DNA of 64,000 bases from Duganella sp. Root1480D1 (lineage in GTDB: Bacteria; Pseudomonadota; Gammaproteobacteria; Burkholderiales; Burkholderiaceae_D): assembly GCF_001427305.1 (NCBI RefSeq), contig NZ_LMFZ01000001.1, positions 63,261 to 127,260 of the forward strand, read 5' to 3'. Positions 1-7,470 of this stretch are shown in pieces. The translations under genes and the position numbers were made by a program. The first letter of the stretch is position 1; the number at the start of each line of letters is the position of its first letter. The notes beneath the pieces were generated by a model, which saw only the letters and a program-made list of their open reading frames with translations, ran no database searches and had not been told where the DNA came from.

Positions 1-57
1 CGTCAACCAGTAGCGGCCCAAGTTGCGCTCCGGGTTTCGCCGCAAATCCGCTCCCAT
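1..57 (-). CDS. 5' end of an unidentified gene downstream of the hrpJ-like gene (cut by window edge)
   Basis: Only the first 19 codons are inside the window. The start at 57 follows a strong ribosome binding site (GAGGGAGG), and the gene lies 13 bases after the stop of the gatekeeper gene on the same strand, so it is probably its operon partner. The visible residues begin MGADLRRNPERNLGRYW; I do not recognise them. In HrpL-type clusters the gene after hrpJ is usually a structural T3SS gene, but this start does not look like HrcV as I know it. Function unassigned. Confidence 0.5.
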   Translation of the reverse strand, partial: MGADLRRNPERNLGRYWLT

Positions 58-70
58 GACGCCCTCCCTC

Positions 71-862
71 TTAAAGTCCAGCCATCATGCGCGAGCGCAG
101 GCTCTCCATGGCCGACACGCAGTGCTCAGCACCGAAATTGCGTATCAGTGCCTTGAGCATCGTCAGTGGCGTCAACGGCACGTCGACACGGCCCTTTGCC
201 TTGCCGCCTATCAGGAAGCGCAGTTCGCGCGTGGTCGGCAGCGGGTCATCCGCCATGGACTCGATGGCGCCATGCAGTTCTTCGGTTTCCTGCAGCGTGT
301 GGCGCAGGTCGCCCGAGCTGCGCTGCATCATGTCGCTCATCATTTCGTTGAGCGTGCCTTTCAACGCCCTCTTCCTGTATGCGCTCAGGCCATCCAGCAG
401 GTCGGCCTCGCGCAGCGCCTCCAGCAAGGCGTTGTAGCTCTGGACCATGTCGAAGCGCTCGGCGAGCATTGCTTCCGCCGCGGCCCGGCCTTGCTGGCTG
501 CTGTCTTCACGCAGCATCTCCAGTGCGCGCTGCACGGGGTGCCATTCATCATGATCCTCATCCAGGTGGCCCAGGCTGCCGACATGTGCCGCCTTGCCGG
601 CATGTTGGCTGCGCGACTTGTCCCGCAATGAGCCGCGCGGCGCCGTGCGCACTGTCACAGGTACCCGGCGCTGCTCCAGCGTCTTGTTCTGGAAAGCCAG
701 TTCCTCCTTGACGCCGGCCTCGATGTCGACAGCCTCGCGCGCCTTCAGGTCGACCATCACATGCGCAAGACGCAGGTCGTGGACTGAATGGGCGGGCCTG
801 GAAACCTGCAGTTGCAGTTCAAGCGCGGCGGGACTTGGCGGAGAGTTGGATACGTTCTTCAT
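71..862 (-). CDS. Type III secretion gatekeeper, HrpJ/YopN (SctW)-like
   Basis: The product is 263 aa, mostly helical and charged, with a disordered N-terminus and a C-terminal block (about residues 150-263) of the HrpJ/YopN type: a run around YNALLEALREADLL, then FLIGGKAKG, TPLTMLKALIRNFG and a closing LESLRSRMM segment. Proteins of this family sit at the base of the T3SS, are often secreted, and set the order in which translocators and effectors leave. The gene is divergent from an hrpL-like gene and has a perfect hrp box only six bases before the annotated ATG. The transcript could therefore be leaderless, or translation could start further in (Val35/Met36). It is shorter than typical HrpJ (about 370 aa). 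Family call by pattern recognition; an unrelated helical protein is possible but the context argues against it. Confidence 0.6.
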   Translation of the reverse strand: MKNVSNSPPSPAALELQLQVSRPAHSVHDLRLAHVMVDLKAREAVDIEAGVKEELAFQNKTLEQRRVPVTVRTAPRGSLRDKSRSQHAGKAAHVGSLGHLDEDHDEWHPVQRALEMLREDSSQQGRAAAEAMLAERFDMVQSYNALLEALREADLLDGLSAYRKRALKGTLNEMMSDMMQRSSGDLRHTLQETEELHGAIESMADDPLPTTRELRFLIGGKAKGRVDVPLTPLTMLKALIRNFGAEHCVSAMESLRSRMMAGL

Positions 863-868
863 GCGGCA

Positions 869-897
869 TCAGTGGCGGCAGCGGCCAACGCGGTTCC
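869..897 (-). promoter_or_regulatory. hrp box (HrpL-type promoter) of the hrpJ-like gene
   Basis: Reading the minus strand: GGAACC, 16 bases, CCACTGA. This is an exact match to the HrpL sigma-factor consensus GGAACC-N15/16-CCACNNA. It ends six bases before the ATG of the gatekeeper gene. Confidence 0.8.
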
Positions 898-1072
898 GCA
901 TCGAGGGCACTAATTCGGGGCCGCTTTCCTCAACTTTTTTCAAAGTCTCATCAATGTTCACGGAAGCGCAACAGACGGCAAACCGGCTGCTATCTTTCAC
1001 CCTACACAAGCCGGGACGCCATTTCCAACAGGCGCCCTGCCCGACGATGCAACAGCCCAGTGGGAGAACATC

Positions 1073-1690
1073 ATGTACCAAACCGAGCTCGCTGCCACCG
1101 ATATTCATAGCACCGGCCATGCCATGCCGGTCCCAGTCCTTGCCAGCGCCAATGTCTTCGCCCTGCCGTCTGCGCCGGCCATGGCGCCTGGCGGCATCGA
1201 CCTGGTGCACCTGTATCAAAAGCACCGCACCCACCTGCTGCGCTTTGTGCAGCGCTACCTGGGCAATCCGGGCGATGCGGAAGACGTGGTGCAGAACACC
1301 TTTGTCGAAGCGCTGCGCTGCGCCGACCAGTTCTCCGGCCTGTCCAAGCCCTCCACCTGGCTGTTCGGCATCGCCCTGAACCTCGCGCGCAACCAGGTAC
1401 GCCGCAATTGCGCCGACCGTTACGAAGAGACCGACGACAGCTTCCTGGAACAGATCGTCGATACGCACGCCGATCCAGCCCTGCTGTGCGAGCTGCGCCA
1501 GATGGCGGGCATGGTGGACCACCTGCTGGGCGAGCTGCCGCAAGCGATCCGCAATACTTTCGAGGCCGTGCTGGATGGGGAAATGAGCTACGAGGAAGCA
1601 GCCAGGGAGCTGGATATCCCGATCGGTACCGTGCGTTCACGCGTGGCCCGTGTTCGTGCAGCGGCGCGCCGCCAGTGCGGCCGCGAATGA
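1073..1690 (+). CDS. hrpL: HrpL-like ECF sigma factor, activator of the T3SS regulon
   Basis: The 205-aa product has an extra N-terminal stretch of about 45 residues, then an ECF sigma region 2 (around LYQKHRTHLLRFVQRYLG, with DAEDVVQNTFVEALR) and a region 4 HTH near the end (MSYEEAARELDIPIGTVRSRVAR). The segment SKPSTWLFGIALNLARNQ is strikingly close to the matching part of Pseudomonas syringae HrpL (SKPQTWLCGIALNLIRNH, recalled from memory). The start follows GGGAGA at a good distance. Six HrpL-type promoters in the next 11 kb support the assignment. No hrp box or clear sigma-54 -24/-12 site was found in front of hrpL itself, so its own control is unknown. No anti-sigma gene is adjacent. 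Confidence 0.85.
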   Translation: MYQTELAATDIHSTGHAMPVPVLASANVFALPSAPAMAPGGIDLVHLYQKHRTHLLRFVQRYLGNPGDAEDVVQNTFVEALRCADQFSGLSKPSTWLFGIALNLARNQVRRNCADRYEETDDSFLEQIVDTHADPALLCELRQMAGMVDHLLGELPQAIRNTFEAVLDGEMSYEEAARELDIPIGTVRSRVARVRAAARRQCGRE

Positions 1691-1694
1691 AGGG

Positions 1695-2135
1695 TCAACA
1701 GGCCGGTGGCTGGTCCAGCGCCAGGCTGGCATGCCAGGCCTGGGCCATGTCGGCCGTTTCGAGTATCGCATCCATCACACTGCGCTCGTCGCCAAGCAGG
1801 ACCAGCGCCACCCTGCGCATCGCGATATGGCAGCCTTCATCGGCATGCCACATGCAATCCAAACCATCGAAACGGGCGTTTTCGCCCAGCGGCGCGTAAC
1901 CATCCTCGCCCATTGCCGGCAGCCGCGCCGAAATGGTGAGGCAAGCGCCCCCGGGGTCGGCATCCACTGCGGTGCGGGTCACGACAACACCGAACTGCAG
2001 TTCCAGGACCGGCGGCGATGCGGCATCCTGGCCGCACAATGCGCATAACTCCGCCAGCAACGCATTGGCTGCCTGGCTGGAACCATCGAATTCCTTGTTT
2101 TCTGGACGTTCGGATTGCACTGGCAAGTGCCCCAT
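1695..2135 (-). CDS. Putative type III secretion chaperone (CesT/SycE-like)
   Basis: A small acidic protein of about 146 aa, convergent with hrpL (4 bases between stops). It has the length, low pI and alternating strand pattern of class I T3SS chaperones: an N-terminal helix (SSQAANALLAELCALCG), strands around LELQFGVVVTR and ACLTISARLPAMG, and a C-terminal helix (DAILETADMAQAWHASL). Such chaperones bind one or a few effectors in the cytosol. The start at 2135 is an ATG with a weak ribosome site; an upstream GTG at 2147 is possible. It lies 78 bases after the methyltransferase gene and may be the last gene of that operon; I saw no hrp box of its own. The family call rests on overall shape, not on a diagnostic motif. 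Confidence 0.45.
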   Translation of the reverse strand: MGHLPVQSERPENKEFDGSSQAANALLAELCALCGQDAASPPVLELQFGVVVTRTAVDADPGGACLTISARLPAMGEDGYAPLGENARFDGLDCMWHADEGCHIAMRRVALVLLGDERSVMDAILETADMAQAWHASLALDQPPAC

Positions 2136-2213
2136 CTCGTCGCGCACGCTGGCCGGATGCCGTCATCGGCCCGACGCTGGCCCATGACCGGCATATTCTA
2201 GCAGGCCGGCGTG

Positions 2214-3740
2214 TTACAGCATCTGTAACGTGCGCCAGATGGGAAGCCGGTAAGCCAGGATCGCCGCCACGGTCTGCGGCAATCCCTCGCGCAAGTCATG
2301 CAAGGCGGCTTGCGCGGCACTGCCAGGAATGCAGGTAGCGAGGTGGCCCTGCAACAGCGACGCCACGCGCCGGCTGACGTCATGTGCGTCGGGCTGCGCA
2401 TTGGCAGCTTCCTGCGCCAGGCATTGGTAGACCAGGCGCTGCGCCAGGCCGGAATGCAGGCCGCCGCCCAAGAGCGGCGAAGCGAGCGCCTGGTAATGGT
2501 CGCCAAAGCTGGATTGGGCTGCGATTGCCCGGTTAATGCGCAGGGCCGGTGCAGCGTCCACCGCTTCGCTGTCGATGAAGAAGAATGCCGCCTTGTCCGA
2601 GGCCGCCAGGCGCGCAGCCAGGCGCGCTACCGCCAGCAAGCTGCTGCCAACATAGCTTGCCAATTCGGTGAGGGTTTTCGGCCCCGTTGCCAGCGCCTCG
2701 CTGATCTGGCGCAATGCTGCGCTATCGCCATTGGCAGCAGGATCCTGCGCCGGGCCGGCCTGCGTCACCGACGTCAGGACCAGTCCGAGCCTGGCCAGCC
2801 AGCCGGCCTGGCGCTCCGGCGCCATGCTGCGCATGCCGCGCACATAGACGTCTTCGCGGAAGCTTGTATTAAGCAGGAAATCGCGCATCGTTTCCCGCCA
2901 GCGGGCATCGGCAATACCGGCCAGGAGCACCTGCTGCTGCGACGTCAGGTAATCGTCCTGGAAGGCGAGCGGCAGGTCCGCCGAACCGACGAAATCCAGC
3001 CCGGCAGCCTCCAGGCCGCCGGCCACGTCGGCATGGTAGAGCGGCTGCCAGCCGCTATTCAGGTATTCGTGCGCCAGGTAGCCCGCCTTGTCCCGGGACA
3101 GGGACGCCATACGGTAATCCAGTTGCTTGCTGCCGTCGAAAAACGCGGCGCCCGCCTCGGCCAGCTGCTTCGCCAGCCCGCGCGCGTGCTCCAGTTGCGC
3201 CAGGCGTGGCACCGGATTGCAATTCGCATGTTCGAGCAGCAAACGCTGCAAGGGCAAGGCGCGGGTCCAGCCTGGCAAGGCGTTGTAGTTGACGTAGACG
3301 ACGCCGCCGGGCTTCAGGTAGCGGCCGATGAACTCCACCAGGCATTGCCGGTTGGCGGGAGTAATCCAGCTATAAATGCCGTACATGGTGATGTAGTCGA
3401 GCGGCGGCAGGTCGACCTTGCCGGCGGCAAGGTCGGCGAAACTGGACTCGAGCACCGTCATGTTTTCCAGCCGCGCCTCGTCCGCCAGTTGGCGGGCACT
3501 GGCCACGTGTGCGGGATTGAAATCATTGGAGTAAAAGCGGCCGTGCGGATGGCTGGCCGCCAGGATATTCGATGTCAACCCCATGCCCGCGCCCAGCTCG
3601 AAATACGTGAAGGGCCGGTCCGGCGCAACCGGTTCGACGCCATTCAGGATGCAGGCAATACTCAGGTGGCCGGGGCTTTGTTCGGCAAAGAACGCTGCAG
3701 GATAGTCCAGGTCCGCCACATAGCCGTCGTTCCAATCCAT
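2214..3740 (-). CDS. SAM-dependent methyltransferase with C-terminal regulatory domain, HrpL operon
   Basis: The 508-aa protein begins with a class I methyltransferase fold: the SAM-binding glycine motif YFELGAGMGLTSN (about residues 38-50), an acidic end of strand 2 (YSNDFN), and LKPGGVVYVNYNALPGW later. After that comes a long helical part resembling the methyltransferase regulatory domain (PF10119 type), known for example from rickettsial protein-lysine methyltransferases that modify outer-membrane proteins. The substrate here is unknown; protein methylation is inferred from that resemblance. The start has a very good ribosome site (AAGGAG, 6 bases off) and sits two bases after the stop of a degenerate paralogue. 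A perfect 7-bp inverted repeat overlaps the stop codon. Confidence 0.7.
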   Translation of the reverse strand: MDWNDGYVADLDYPAAFFAEQSPGHLSIACILNGVEPVAPDRPFTYFELGAGMGLTSNILAASHPHGRFYSNDFNPAHVASARQLADEARLENMTVLESSFADLAAGKVDLPPLDYITMYGIYSWITPANRQCLVEFIGRYLKPGGVVYVNYNALPGWTRALPLQRLLLEHANCNPVPRLAQLEHARGLAKQLAEAGAAFFDGSKQLDYRMASLSRDKAGYLAHEYLNSGWQPLYHADVAGGLEAAGLDFVGSADLPLAFQDDYLTSQQQVLLAGIADARWRETMRDFLLNTSFREDVYVRGMRSMAPERQAGWLARLGLVLTSVTQAGPAQDPAANGDSAALRQISEALATGPKTLTELASYVGSSLLAVARLAARLAASDKAAFFFIDSEAVDAAPALRINRAIAAQSSFGDHYQALASPLLGGGLHSGLAQRLVYQCLAQEAANAQPDAHDVSRRVASLLQGHLATCIPGSAAQAALHDLREGLPQTVAAILAYRLPIWRTLQML

Positions 3741-3742
3741 GT

Positions 3743-4765
3743 TTACGCTCCTTGGTTGCAGATAACCGCATGGCCGGAATCGAGCAGCAAGCCGGCCATG
3801 CGCGCCACGGCAAGCATGTCCTTGTCCTGCTGCGCCGGCAGGCGTGCCAGCGCAGCGACGGCCTGCGGCCCGCCGGCCAACGCGTCCAGCATGGCGGCTA
3901 ACGGCGCTTCCGCCCGCGCTTCTTCCCGGGGTACCGCCAAAGCCAGGCGGCAGCTGCCCAGCCAATCCGCCTGGCGCATGGGATGCATGCGGCGGGCGCC
4001 CCTTACATAAATGTCGCGCCGGAACGCAGTATCCAGCATGACGTCGCGCACCGTCTCGCGCAATATCGGTATCGCCTGCGCATCGAGCAGCGTTCGTTGT
4101 GCCGGCGACAGGTAGCGGCCAGGATCGCTCCACCAAAGGTCGGCCGACGCCACGTATTCCAGCTTGGCGTCGGCCAGGGCGCGCGCAACGTCGGCGTGGT
4201 ACAGGGCCTCCCAGCCGCCTTGCGTGAACTCATGGCATGCCGGCACAAAACCGGCCAGGCGGCTGCGCATGGCCGGAGTGTCATTGTCCGCAAAATAGGC
4301 CGCACCCGCGTCGCGCAGTTGATCGACCTGGGCTGCCGCATGTGCCAGCTGCTGCGCCGTATCGGCACCATGCAGCCTGGCCTGCTCAAGCACCAGGCGT
4401 TGCAGAGGGAGGATGCTGCTGCACCCGGGTAAGGCGTTATAGCCGACATAGGCCACGCCGCCCGGCTTCAGGCATCGATTGAGCAGCTCGACGACCTGCC
4501 GCCGCTCTTTCCGATCCAGCCAGCCATAGGAGCCGTACAGGACGACGATATCCATCGGCGGCAAGTCGGCAGCGGGCTCCGCGCCGGCCCGGGCCGCATG
4601 GAACCTGCCGTTCGGATTTCCGCCCGCAAGCGGAGGCTCCCCGGATGCGAGGCCGCAGCCCAGGGCCAGGTAGTTGAACGCGCGGTCGAGCGGCACCGGC
4701 TCCATGCCAGCAAGCACGCAGGCAAAATTCAAGTGCTCCGGCCCTGGCACCCAATGCTTGTCCAT
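3743..4765 (-). CDS. Degenerate methyltransferase paralogue (probable non-catalytic partner)
   Basis: The 340-aa product aligns with the N-terminal and middle parts of the next gene: PGPEHLNFACVLAGMEPVPLDRAFNYLALGCGL matches PGHLSIACILNGVEPVAPDRPFTYFELGAGMGL, and LKPGGVAYVGYNALPGC matches LKPGGVVYVNYNALPGW. The SAM pocket looks damaged. The glycine motif is YLALGCGLASG, the Glu before it is gone, and about 30 residues covering strands 2-3 are shortened. It also lacks most of the C-terminal region. The frame is intact and the ribosome site is strong (AGGAGA), so it is not an obvious pseudogene; a pseudoenzyme that helps or regulates its neighbour is the simplest reading. Confidence 0.6.
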   Translation of the reverse strand: MDKHWVPGPEHLNFACVLAGMEPVPLDRAFNYLALGCGLASGEPPLAGGNPNGRFHAARAGAEPAADLPPMDIVVLYGSYGWLDRKERRQVVELLNRCLKPGGVAYVGYNALPGCSSILPLQRLVLEQARLHGADTAQQLAHAAAQVDQLRDAGAAYFADNDTPAMRSRLAGFVPACHEFTQGGWEALYHADVARALADAKLEYVASADLWWSDPGRYLSPAQRTLLDAQAIPILRETVRDVMLDTAFRRDIYVRGARRMHPMRQADWLGSCRLALAVPREEARAEAPLAAMLDALAGGPQAVAALARLPAQQDKDMLAVARMAGLLLDSGHAVICNQGA

Positions 4766-4783
4766 GTCTGCTTCTCCTGGTGT

Positions 4784-4897
4784 TCAGGCTTTGCGGGACA
4801 GGCGCCGGATGCGGTGCCAGTTGAAGCCTTCGTCGAGCGTGGCGCAGTGCTGCTCGCGTAATGGCCGCTCATTGTTCGTATTTGCATTCGCGCTCAT
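4784..4897 (-). CDS. 37-residue basic peptide upstream of the methyltransferase pair
   Basis: A short frame with a clear ribosome site (CAGGAG, 6 bases before the ATG), located between the four-repeat protein gene and the degenerate methyltransferase (18 bases before its ATG). The peptide starts MSANANTNNERPLREQ, has one Cys, and ends with a basic tail (HRIRRLSRKA). Spacing and strand fit one operon. It could be a secreted peptide, a regulatory leader peptide or the substrate of the neighbouring methyltransferases; nothing in the sequence decides among these. No homologue recognised. Confidence 0.5.
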   Translation of the reverse strand: MSANANTNNERPLREQHCATLDEGFNWHRIRRLSRKA

Positions 4898-4966
4898 TTT
4901 GAACTCCTGGATGGTCGCTGTGAGGCATGCGGCAACGCCGCATGCCCTCGCTTTACTGCAACAGGA

Positions 4967-6607
4967 TCAGGTTTGCAAGATGCGGTCCTGGCCGGCGTTG
5001 CGGTAGTCCTTCATGCTCAAACGGCCGTCATGCTCGCCATTGGTGGCCGATTCCAGCTCCTTGAACAGCGCATAGTTATTGGCAGCCATGCGCTGTGCGG
5101 CGCTCCTGACTTCTTCCGGCACCTGGATGGTATTGCCATCCTTGTCCGTGCAGTAGCCGGTGGTCGCCATCTGGCGCACCTGGTCGATATCCAGGAAACG
5201 GATACCGTGCTGGGCCTGGAATTCCTGCATGGTGTGGCTTGCCGCCGTTGCCGAAGTACGGTCGCCGCCCCCCGGCCAGACTTCATCCGGATTGCGGAAG
5301 TAGCGATAGTCCGGCCGGTCGCCGCTGCGGGCCTGGATGGTGCCATCCTTGACCGCTTCGGTGTAATCGCCCTGGCTCAATTTGCCGTCATGTTCACCAT
5401 TGGTAGCCGACTCCAACTGCTTGAACAACTCGAAGTTGTTGGCTGCCATGCGCTGGGCAGCCAGCCGCACGTCGTCGGGAACCGGGCGGCTCCTGCCGAA
5501 TTTATCCGTGTAATAGCCTGTTTCGGCCATTTTGCGGACTTGCTCGACATCCAGCAGGCGGATGTCGTTATCCTTCTGGAAGTCCCTGATCGTGCGGGCC
5601 GCATCGGCGCGCGAAGGCAAGCTATCGAAGCCCTCTTCCGGTTCCAGTTCATAATCGCCATCCGGCACAAAGCCGCCGCCCTTGCTGATCGAACCGTCCT
5701 TCACCGCTTCGCGGAAGTCGCCAATGCTCAGCGAGCCGTCATGCTTGCCGTTCGTCGCGCTCTCCAGCTTCTTGAACAGCTCAAAATTATTGGCCGCCAT
5801 GGCACGGGCCGCGTCCTGCACTTCCTCCGGCACCGGAATGAACTTGCCGTTCTTGTCCTTGCAATAACCCGTTTCGGCCATCTGCTGCAGCTGGTCGATG
5901 GAAAGATGGCTGATGCCATGCTCTTTCTGGAAATCGTTGATGGTCTTGGCCGCGCCATACTCGCTGGGACGATTCGACGAGATATTGCCGTTCATGATGG
6001 CGTTCATGAAATCCAGCAGCGAAATGCCGCGCATCGAAGGCGAATAGTCTGAGCCGCCGTTGGCAGAGATGGTGCCATCCTTGACGGCGTAGCGGTAATC
6101 CTCCTGGCTCAGCTTCCCGTCATGCTCTCCGTTCTTGGCAGATTCCAGCTTCCGGTACAGCTCACCGCCGTTGGCCATCAGCTTCTGGGCCGCCAACTGC
6201 ACCTCTCCATCCACCAGGCTGGTCTTGCCGTTCTTGTCGGTGAAGTAGCCCGTTTCGGCCATCTGCTTCACCTGGTCGGGCGACAGGTAGCGAATGTCGT
6301 TGTCCTTCTGGAACGAGTTGATGGTCCTGGCGGCGCTGGACTCCGACGGCAACTGGCTGCCCCCATCGCCCGCCAGCAGCATATTGCGGGCCGCGTTCTT
6401 CAACCAGGGCGGCAGGCCCAGTTCGTCGAGCACGTCGGCCAGCGATTCTGACGTGCCCTGGTTGCGCGACGGCGGTGCAAACAGGATGTCGCTCGATTCC
6501 GCACCAAGCGGCGAGCCCCCGGTTAGCACCGGACGGAAAGCGCCCGGCGTGTCGTTGTCGAAATTGGTGGTGATCGTCGTGGTGGTAGTGGTAATCGTGG
6601 CTGACAT
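4967..6607 (-). CDS. Four-repeat EF-hand-like secreted protein, candidate T3SS translocator/effector (HrpK/HrpF/NolX-like)
   Basis: A 546-aa protein with a Ser/Thr/Asn-rich N-terminus (a usual T3SS export signal composition) and four copies of an approximately 89-residue unit at about residues 92-180, 219-308, 336-424 and 456-546. Each unit reads roughly: FQKxxxIRxLxxDQVxxMAETGY, TDKxGxxxxVPxEVxxAAQxMAANN, LFKxLESATNGEHDGxLSxxDYxxAVKDGTI. The NGEHDGKLSQEDY part looks like an EF-hand loop followed by a helix. Similar D-G-x-[IL]-S-x-x-D elements occur in HrpK/HrpF/NolX translocators, which is the basis of the tentative call. The last unit is incomplete at its end (no AVKDGTI). It lies in the HrpL-driven operon, 33 bases after a 51-aa gene. 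Confidence 0.6.
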   Translation of the reverse strand: MSATITTTTTTITTNFDNDTPGAFRPVLTGGSPLGAESSDILFAPPSRNQGTSESLADVLDELGLPPWLKNAARNMLLAGDGGSQLPSESSAARTINSFQKDNDIRYLSPDQVKQMAETGYFTDKNGKTSLVDGEVQLAAQKLMANGGELYRKLESAKNGEHDGKLSQEDYRYAVKDGTISANGGSDYSPSMRGISLLDFMNAIMNGNISSNRPSEYGAAKTINDFQKEHGISHLSIDQLQQMAETGYCKDKNGKFIPVPEEVQDAARAMAANNFELFKKLESATNGKHDGSLSIGDFREAVKDGSISKGGGFVPDGDYELEPEEGFDSLPSRADAARTIRDFQKDNDIRLLDVEQVRKMAETGYYTDKFGRSRPVPDDVRLAAQRMAANNFELFKQLESATNGEHDGKLSQGDYTEAVKDGTIQARSGDRPDYRYFRNPDEVWPGGGDRTSATAASHTMQEFQAQHGIRFLDIDQVRQMATTGYCTDKDGNTIQVPEEVRSAAQRMAANNYALFKELESATNGEHDGRLSMKDYRNAGQDRILQT

Positions 6608-6640
6608 GCTGTTTCCTTAGTCGAGTAAGTAAATGCGCGC

Positions 6641-6796
6641 CTACACTGCCGATTGCGAAATTTCTTCCGCCTTCTTGATCAACTTCGTGAACACCGCCAC
6701 GTTGTTGACATCACTTCTGGCCGCGGCGACTTGCTCCATCTGGCGGACGTATTTCGCTTCGTTGGCGCGCACGGTTCCTGGTCTTGAGTCGGACAT
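6641..6796 (-). CDS. 51-aa helical protein of the HrpL operon (needle/pilin or chaperone candidate)
   Basis: The frame starts at 6796 behind AGGAG (5-6 bases) and ends 33 bases before the four-repeat gene. The peptide begins MSDSRPGTVRANEAKYVR and ends FTKLIKKAEEISQSAV; it is mostly charged amphipathic helix without a signal peptide or membrane segment. Its size and its place among other tiny genes fit the needle, inner-rod or small-chaperone genes of T3SS operons. No specific family recognised. Confidence 0.55.
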   Translation of the reverse strand: MSDSRPGTVRANEAKYVRQMEQVAAARSDVNNVAVFTKLIKKAEEISQSAV

Positions 6797-6805
6797 TGGA
6801 AGCTC

Positions 6806-7018
6806 CTATTGCTGGTCGTTGATCGTCTTGGCCATCGCGTTGAAGACCTTCAGCTTGGCCAGCGAGGTGCCCTGCTGCGAAACCCAGAGCTGGAACTCCA
6901 TGGCCTCGGCGGCGCCTTGTTGCGCTGCCTGCCCGATCGGCATGGACTTGGTTTTCTCCATGGCCTGGCCCGGGCGCGCCTGCGATGGCGCGAACATGCT
7001 GTTCTGGTAGCTGCTCAT
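6806..7018 (-). CDS. 70-aa protein, candidate T3SS needle/pilin subunit
   Basis: The start at 7018 is chosen because AAAGGAG lies 6 bases before it. The N-terminal half is Ser/Gln/Ala-rich and the C-terminal half is one helix (AMEFQLWVSQQG, LAKLKVFNAMAKTINDQQ). That C-terminus resembles the end of needle proteins such as EscF (LQFAVQQYSAYVNVESGMLK, recalled from memory) in length and hydrophobic spacing. Secretion-needle or pilus function is therefore a reasonable inference, not a demonstrated family match. Its stop is 9 bases before the next start. Confidence 0.55.
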   Translation of the reverse strand: MSSYQNSMFAPSQARPGQAMEKTKSMPIGQAAQQGAAEAMEFQLWVSQQGTSLAKLKVFNAMAKTINDQQ

Positions 7019-7100
7019 ATCGTTCTCCTTTGATCGATGCAACAGAGGTGGAACCGGACGGTTCCACCCCTTCACCTCAATACCTGGCGGGCTTGAGGTC

Positions 7101-7256
7101 TTAGATCAGGGACAACGCATTGTCCTGGCCGGCCTTCGCCAGTTTCAGTTTCGCAGCGTCGGCATTCACCGCTTCTTTTGCTGCAGCGGTAGCTTCCTGA
7201 TCAGCGATAGCGCCACCGGCGCCGATCCACGACGAGATTGCGGTCATTCCAGACAT
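7101..7256 (-). CDS. 51-aa Ala-rich protein, first gene of the HrpL operon
   Basis: The ATG at 7256 has a near-ideal ribosome site (AAGGAGGT, 4-5 bases off), suggesting abundant product. The peptide starts MSGMTAISSWIGAGGAIADQ, continues with an Ala/Lys-rich helix and ends LAKAGQDNALSLI. Small, Ala-rich, cysteine-free proteins encoded first after an hrp box are typical of HrpA-type pilins, so a pilin or needle role is possible. The hrp box lies 63 bases upstream. Confidence 0.55.
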   Translation of the reverse strand: MSGMTAISSWIGAGGAIADQEATAAAKEAVNADAAKLKLAKAGQDNALSLI

Positions 7257-7318
7257 AGTTACCTCCTTGGTTGGGGTTGAAGTTGCCGCCTTACGCATTT
7301 GCGTTGCGACGGTAGCGA

Positions 7319-7347
7319 TATGTGGAGGCCAGCGCGGCGGCAGTTCC
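7319..7347 (-). promoter_or_regulatory. hrp box driving the seven-gene minus-strand operon
   Basis: Minus strand: GGAACT, 16 bases, CCACATA. It fits the HrpL consensus with the accepted C/T variation at the sixth base. It is the only hrp box I saw for the genes from 7256 down to 2214, which are closely spaced and co-directional. Confidence 0.75.
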
Positions 7348-7383
7348 ATGCGCCGGATTCGATTTTTGGTTTGCCGTTCGCGT

Positions 7384-7412
7384 GGAACCGTTTGCCATAA
7401 AGCCGCTACCTA
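7384..7412 (+). promoter_or_regulatory. hrp box of the harpin-like gene
   Basis: Plus strand: GGAACC, 16 bases, CTACCTA. There is one mismatch to CCACNNA. It lies 58 bases before the ATG at 7471 and back-to-back with the minus-strand hrp box at 7319-7347. Confidence 0.6.
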
Positions 7413-7470
7413 TCGGTGCGTTATGTAATGGAACATGCGCAGGAAAATCTCAACCATCAAAGGAGCAGAT

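Noticed and set aside
863..1072. Possible sigma-54 promoter for hrpL
   Set aside because: GG-like elements are present but none has the GG-N10-GC spacing of a -24/-12 promoter.
2298..4010. 570-codon open frame on the plus strand
   Set aside because: It runs antisense to the methyltransferase gene; high GC content keeps the opposite frame open and the translation has no domain features.
3743..4765. Treating the degenerate methyltransferase as a pseudogene
   Set aside because: The frame is open, the ribosome site is strong and the gene is tightly placed between neighbours; loss of catalysis is more likely than loss of the gene.
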